From an uncultured Acidimicrobiia bacterium (GTDB lineage Bacteria > Actinomycetota > Acidimicrobiia > IMCC26256 > CALEDW01): DNA of 7,578 nt. Numbering within the stretch: the first letter of the stretch is position 1; the number at the start of each line of letters is the position of its first letter. Positions 6,236 through 7,578 of the stretch are shown in pieces. The stretch covers positions 1 through 7,578 of the forward strand of contig CALEDW010000173.1 of assembly GCA_937949585.1 (NCBI GenBank), written 5' to 3'. The position numbers and the translations under genes are program-made. Under the pieces are notes generated by a model, which did no database searches, had not been told where the DNA came from, and saw only the letters and a program-made list of their open reading frames with translations.

Positions 6236-6871
6236 GTGCCGGCCGCCAGCCCGCGGGACGCGCGCCCCACGGCGATCGTCGCCGATGTGCTCCCGCTGGT
6301 CCGAGCCGGGATGGTACGGGCCCTCGAGCCCTGCGGCTGCGAGGTCGTCTCGCACGCCGCCGACGCCCTCGAGCTCGTGGACCTGGCGCGCCGCCACCGT
6401 CCCCACCTCGTCGTCGTGGGCACGCTCGGGCCGCCGTCGCCGGCCGAGGTGGCGGCCACGCTCCGGCCCCTGGCCACGGCGCTCGTCGCGCTGGTCCCGC
6501 CGGGGGACGCCCGCGCCGTCGCCGAGCTCCTCAACGCGGCGGTCGACGTCATCGTCACCCGCGCTGCAGAGGTCGAGACGCTCACCGACGCCGTCCGGCG
6601 CGCGCTGGCCGGCGGACGCTGGCTCGACCCGGCGGTGATGGACTCCCGCATCGACCTCACGGCCGACGTGGGGCTGCCGACGTTGACGACCCGCGAGCGC
6701 GAAGTACTCGCCCTGCTCCAGGAAGGTCGCACGAACCGCGACATCGCGCGGCAGCTGTTCGTCTCGGTCCCGACGGTCAAGACCCACCTCGCGCACATCT
6801 ACGCCAAGCTCGGGGCCACGAACCGGAACGAGGCGCTCGGGCGCGCCGTCGCGCTCGGTCTCCTGCCGTAA
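6236..6871 (+). CDS. LuxR/NarL-type transcriptional regulator with degenerate receiver domain
   Basis: A 211-residue protein from GTG 6236. Residues about 12-130 follow the receiver fold (TAIVADVLPLVRAGMVRALE opening, RPHLVVVGTLGPPSP third strand). The phosphoacceptor Asp of the strand-3 motif is replaced by Gly62, the second residue of the acidic pair is Val18, and the switch Thr/Ser and Lys positions are also lost (ALVPPGD, VDVIVTRA). Residues 150-211 are a standard LuxR helix-turn-helix (LTTREREVLALLQEG, NRDIARQLFVSVPTVKTHLAHIYAKLG). It therefore probably binds DNA as a dimer without aspartyl phosphorylation, controlled by abundance or by a ligand. No histidine kinase is nearby. It is followed by csrA on the same strand and diverges from the RCC1 gene, whose 161-base upstream region is a possible target. 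Confidence 0.9.
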   Translation: MPAASPRDARPTAIVADVLPLVRAGMVRALEPCGCEVVSHAADALELVDLARRHRPHLVVVGTLGPPSPAEVAATLRPLATALVALVPPGDARAVAELLNAAVDVIVTRAAEVETLTDAVRRALAGGRWLDPAVMDSRIDLTADVGLPTLTTREREVLALLQEGRTNRDIARQLFVSVPTVKTHLAHIYAKLGATNRNEALGRAVALGLLP

Positions 6872-6877
6872 CCGGCG

Positions 6878-6892
6878 GTGCGCAGTGCGCAC
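6878..6892. other. Perfect hairpin between the LuxR-type gene and csrA
   Basis: GTGCGC and GCGCAC form a 6-base stem around AGT, beginning 7 bases after the LuxR-type stop codon. It is followed at once by AGGAG. It could be a weak terminator without T tract, an operator, or a leader hairpin presenting a GGA motif to CsrA. Confidence 0.45.
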
Positions 6893-6936
6893 AGGAGCGC
6901 GATGCGAGCATCCGCGCCCGCGTCTCGACCCGGCCG

Positions 6937-6942
6937 TATGCT
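6937..6942 (+). promoter_or_regulatory. -10 element of a probably leaderless csrA mRNA
   Basis: TATGCT ends 7 bases before the GTG at 6950, so transcription would begin at or next to the start codon, as in the LuxR-type gene upstream. No -35 is obvious. The alternative is translation of a longer form from ATG 6902 on a read-through transcript. Confidence 0.4.
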
Positions 6943-6949
6943 CAGGATC

Positions 6950-7132
6950 GTGCTCGTGCTGACGCGCCGCGCGAACCAGAGCATCATGATCGGCGACGAC
7001 GTGGTCGTCACCGTGCTCGAGGTCCGGGGAGACCAGGTCCGCCTGGGCATCCAGGCACCCCGGGACATCGAGGTCCACCGCGAAGAGGTGTACCGGGCCC
7101 TGCACGGGAACGAGGAGCGGGCTCCCCGCTGA
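6950..7132 (+). CDS. csrA: CsrA-family RNA-binding translational regulator
   Basis: A 60-residue protein from GTG 6950, almost the usual family length. It aligns without gaps to CsrA from the first residue: MLVLTRRANQSIMIGDDVVV, then VTVLEVRGDQVRLGIQAP and VHREEVY. RNA-contacting Leu4, Arg6, Arg7 and Arg44 are all kept. CsrA dimers bind GGA motifs near ribosome sites and block or stabilise mRNAs, and in many flagellated bacteria it controls flagellin with FliW; no flagellar gene is in the window. The start is chosen on this alignment. In-frame upstream options are ATG 6938 (4 more residues, no Shine-Dalgarno) and ATG 6902 (16 more residues, AGGAG at 6893-6897). The gene lies 78 bases after the LuxR-type regulator on the same strand. 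Confidence 0.92.
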   Translation: MLVLTRRANQSIMIGDDVVVTVLEVRGDQVRLGIQAPRDIEVHREEVYRALHGNEERAPR

Positions 7133-7141
7133 ACGTCGACG

Positions 7142-7164
7142 GGCCGACCCCGCTGGGATCGGCC
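7142..7164 (+). terminator. Hairpin after csrA, candidate terminator
   Basis: GGCCGA (7142-7147) pairs with TCGGCC (7159-7164) and, inside it, CCC (7149-7151) pairs with GGG (7155-7157), leaving one C-A mismatch and a 3-base loop. It starts 9 bases after the csrA stop and lies before the tRNA-Glu promoter. There is no T tract. Confidence 0.45.
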
Positions 7165-7174
7165 GGTGGGGTGC

Positions 7175-7180
7175 TACCAT
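7175..7180 (+). promoter_or_regulatory. Candidate -10 element of the Glu-Asp-Phe tRNA cluster
   Basis: GTGCTACCATC contains TACCAT, matching TATAAT at four positions. Transcription would start near 7187, about 18 bases before tRNA-Glu. A -35 is not clear. Confidence 0.45.
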
Positions 7181-7204
7181 CTCAGCGCTTCCCGGGGAAG
7201 CGGA

Positions 7205-7277
7205 GCCCCCATCGTCTAGCGGCCCAGGACGCCGCCCTTTCAAGGCGGTAACGGGGATTCGAATTCCCCTGGGGGCA
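7205..7277 (+). tRNA. tRNA-Glu (anticodon TTC)
   Basis: The acceptor stem GCCCCCA (7205-7211) pairs with TGGGGGC (7270-7276), with discriminator A7277 and no encoded CCA. The anticodon arm is CCGCC-CTTTCAA-GGCGG with TTC at 7239-7241. The T arm carries GGGGATTCGAATTCCCC. It is the first of three tRNAs in one cluster and decodes GAA and GAG. Confidence 0.97.
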
Positions 7278-7319
7278 CGGGTGCCACGTGACCCACCGAG
7301 GGTCGTCATGCACACCAAA

Positions 7320-7394
7320 GGTCCTGTGGTGCAGCTTGGAGTGCACGCCGCCCTGTCAAGGCGGAGGCCGCGGGTTCAAATCCCGTCAGGACCG
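7320..7394 (+). tRNA. tRNA-Asp (anticodon GTC)
   Basis: The acceptor stem GGTCCTG (7320-7326) pairs with CAGGACC (7387-7393), with the Asp-type discriminator G7394 and no encoded CCA. The anticodon arm is CCGCC-CTGTCAA-GGCGG with GTC at 7355-7357. The T arm is GCGGG-TTCAAAT-CCCGT with one G-T pair. Confidence 0.97.
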
Positions 7395-7398
7395 CTCC

Positions 7399-7471
7399 GG
7401 CCGGGTAGCTCAGTTGGCAGAGCGCGCGCCTGAAAAGCGCGAGGTCACCGGATCGACGCCGGTCCCGGCCA
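7399..7471 (+). tRNA. tRNA-Phe (anticodon GAA)
   Basis: The acceptor stem GGCCGGG (7399-7405) pairs with CCCGGCC (7464-7470), with discriminator A7471 and no encoded CCA. The D arm is GCTC-AGTTGGCA-GAGC. The anticodon arm is CGCGC-CTGAAAA-GCGCG with GAA at 7432-7434. The T arm ACCGG-ATCGACG-CCGGT has A in place of the usual T at position 54. It lies only 4 bases after tRNA-Asp, so the two are surely one precursor. Confidence 0.96.
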
Positions 7472-7497
7472 CCGCGACCGCCGACCCGCGACGACCC

Positions 7498-7578
7498 TCA
7501 GTCGTCGACGGACCGCTCGACGGACTCAGTAAGGAACCGCCGCACCTCGGAGGCCTTGAACCGTCGGTGCCCACCGAG
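7498..7578 (-). CDS. BldC-like helix-turn-helix DNA-binding protein, C-terminal end only
   Basis: The last 26 codons and the TGA stop (7500-7498) of a gene entering from the right edge. They read LGGHRRFKASEVRRFLTESV and then ERSVDD. The LGGHRRF/Y motif followed by an xxEVRxxL helix is the C-terminal half of the MerR-like, excisionase-type helix-turn-helix of BldC, a small actinobacterial developmental regulator. The same motif occurs in other small proteins with this domain, so orthology to BldC is not settled. It converges on tRNA-Phe with 26 bases between. Confidence 0.75.
   Translation of the reverse strand, partial: LGGHRRFKASEVRRFLTESVERSVDD

Noticed and set aside
5839..7318. Long Arg/Pro/Gly-rich open frames on both strands
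   Set aside because: They overlap the LuxR-type gene, csrA and tRNA-Glu and have compositions typical of wrong-frame readings of high-GC DNA.
4083..7471. tRNA genes as integration sites of a mobile element
   Set aside because: No partial tRNA copy, integrase, transposase or inverted terminal repeat is visible near any of the four tRNAs.

Overview
The window is very GC-rich DNA with genes packed on both strands. Codons mostly end in G or C, GTG starts are common, and -10 elements look like TAssnT. Several genes point to a high-GC Actinomycetota bacterium: a surface protein of the actinobacterial choice-of-anchor M type, a BldC-like helix-turn-helix protein and a Glu-Asp-Phe tRNA cluster. A CsrA gene would suit one of the deeper lineages such as Acidimicrobiia, but I cannot place the genus from sequence alone.

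Layout. (1) Positions 1-811, minus: the N-terminal 270 residues of an exported choice-of-anchor M protein with the start of a putative Ig domain; the gene runs off the left edge. (2) Positions 812-963: a divergent control region. It holds a strong TTGACA/CATAAA promoter for the minus gene with a Fur/Zur-like site in its spacer, and a separate perfect palindrome next to a probable promoter for the plus gene. (3) Positions 964-3120, plus: a two-gene operon encoding a His-rich five-helix membrane protein with a large C-terminal domain, then a membrane-anchored cupredoxin-like protein lacking copper ligands. (4) Positions 3150-3870, minus: an unrecognised gene broken by two single-base frameshifts. 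(5) Positions 3871-4082: 212 bases without a gene, containing a small hairpin and one TAGCCT box. (6) Positions 4083-4158: tRNA-Lys(TTT). (7) Positions 4200-6074, minus: a secreted protein with two Calx-beta domains and a seven-bladed RCC1 propeller. (8) Positions 6236-7132, plus: a LuxR-type regulator whose receiver lacks the phosphoacceptor Asp, followed by csrA. (9) Positions 7205-7471, plus: tRNA-Glu(TTC), tRNA-Asp(GTC), tRNA-Phe(GAA). (10) Positions 7498-7578, minus: the C-terminal end of a BldC-like protein.

How the genes may work together. The left third looks like an envelope metal-handling locus: the anchored protein family is known to travel with metal ABC transporters, the site in its promoter resembles a Zur/Fur operator, and the divergent operon encodes a His-rich membrane protein and a cupredoxin-fold protein. 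The right part is regulatory: a phosphorylation-independent LuxR-type regulator and an RNA-binding CsrA, both with -10 boxes placed so that the mRNA could begin at the start codon. No mobile element, CRISPR array, integrase or phage gene was seen.
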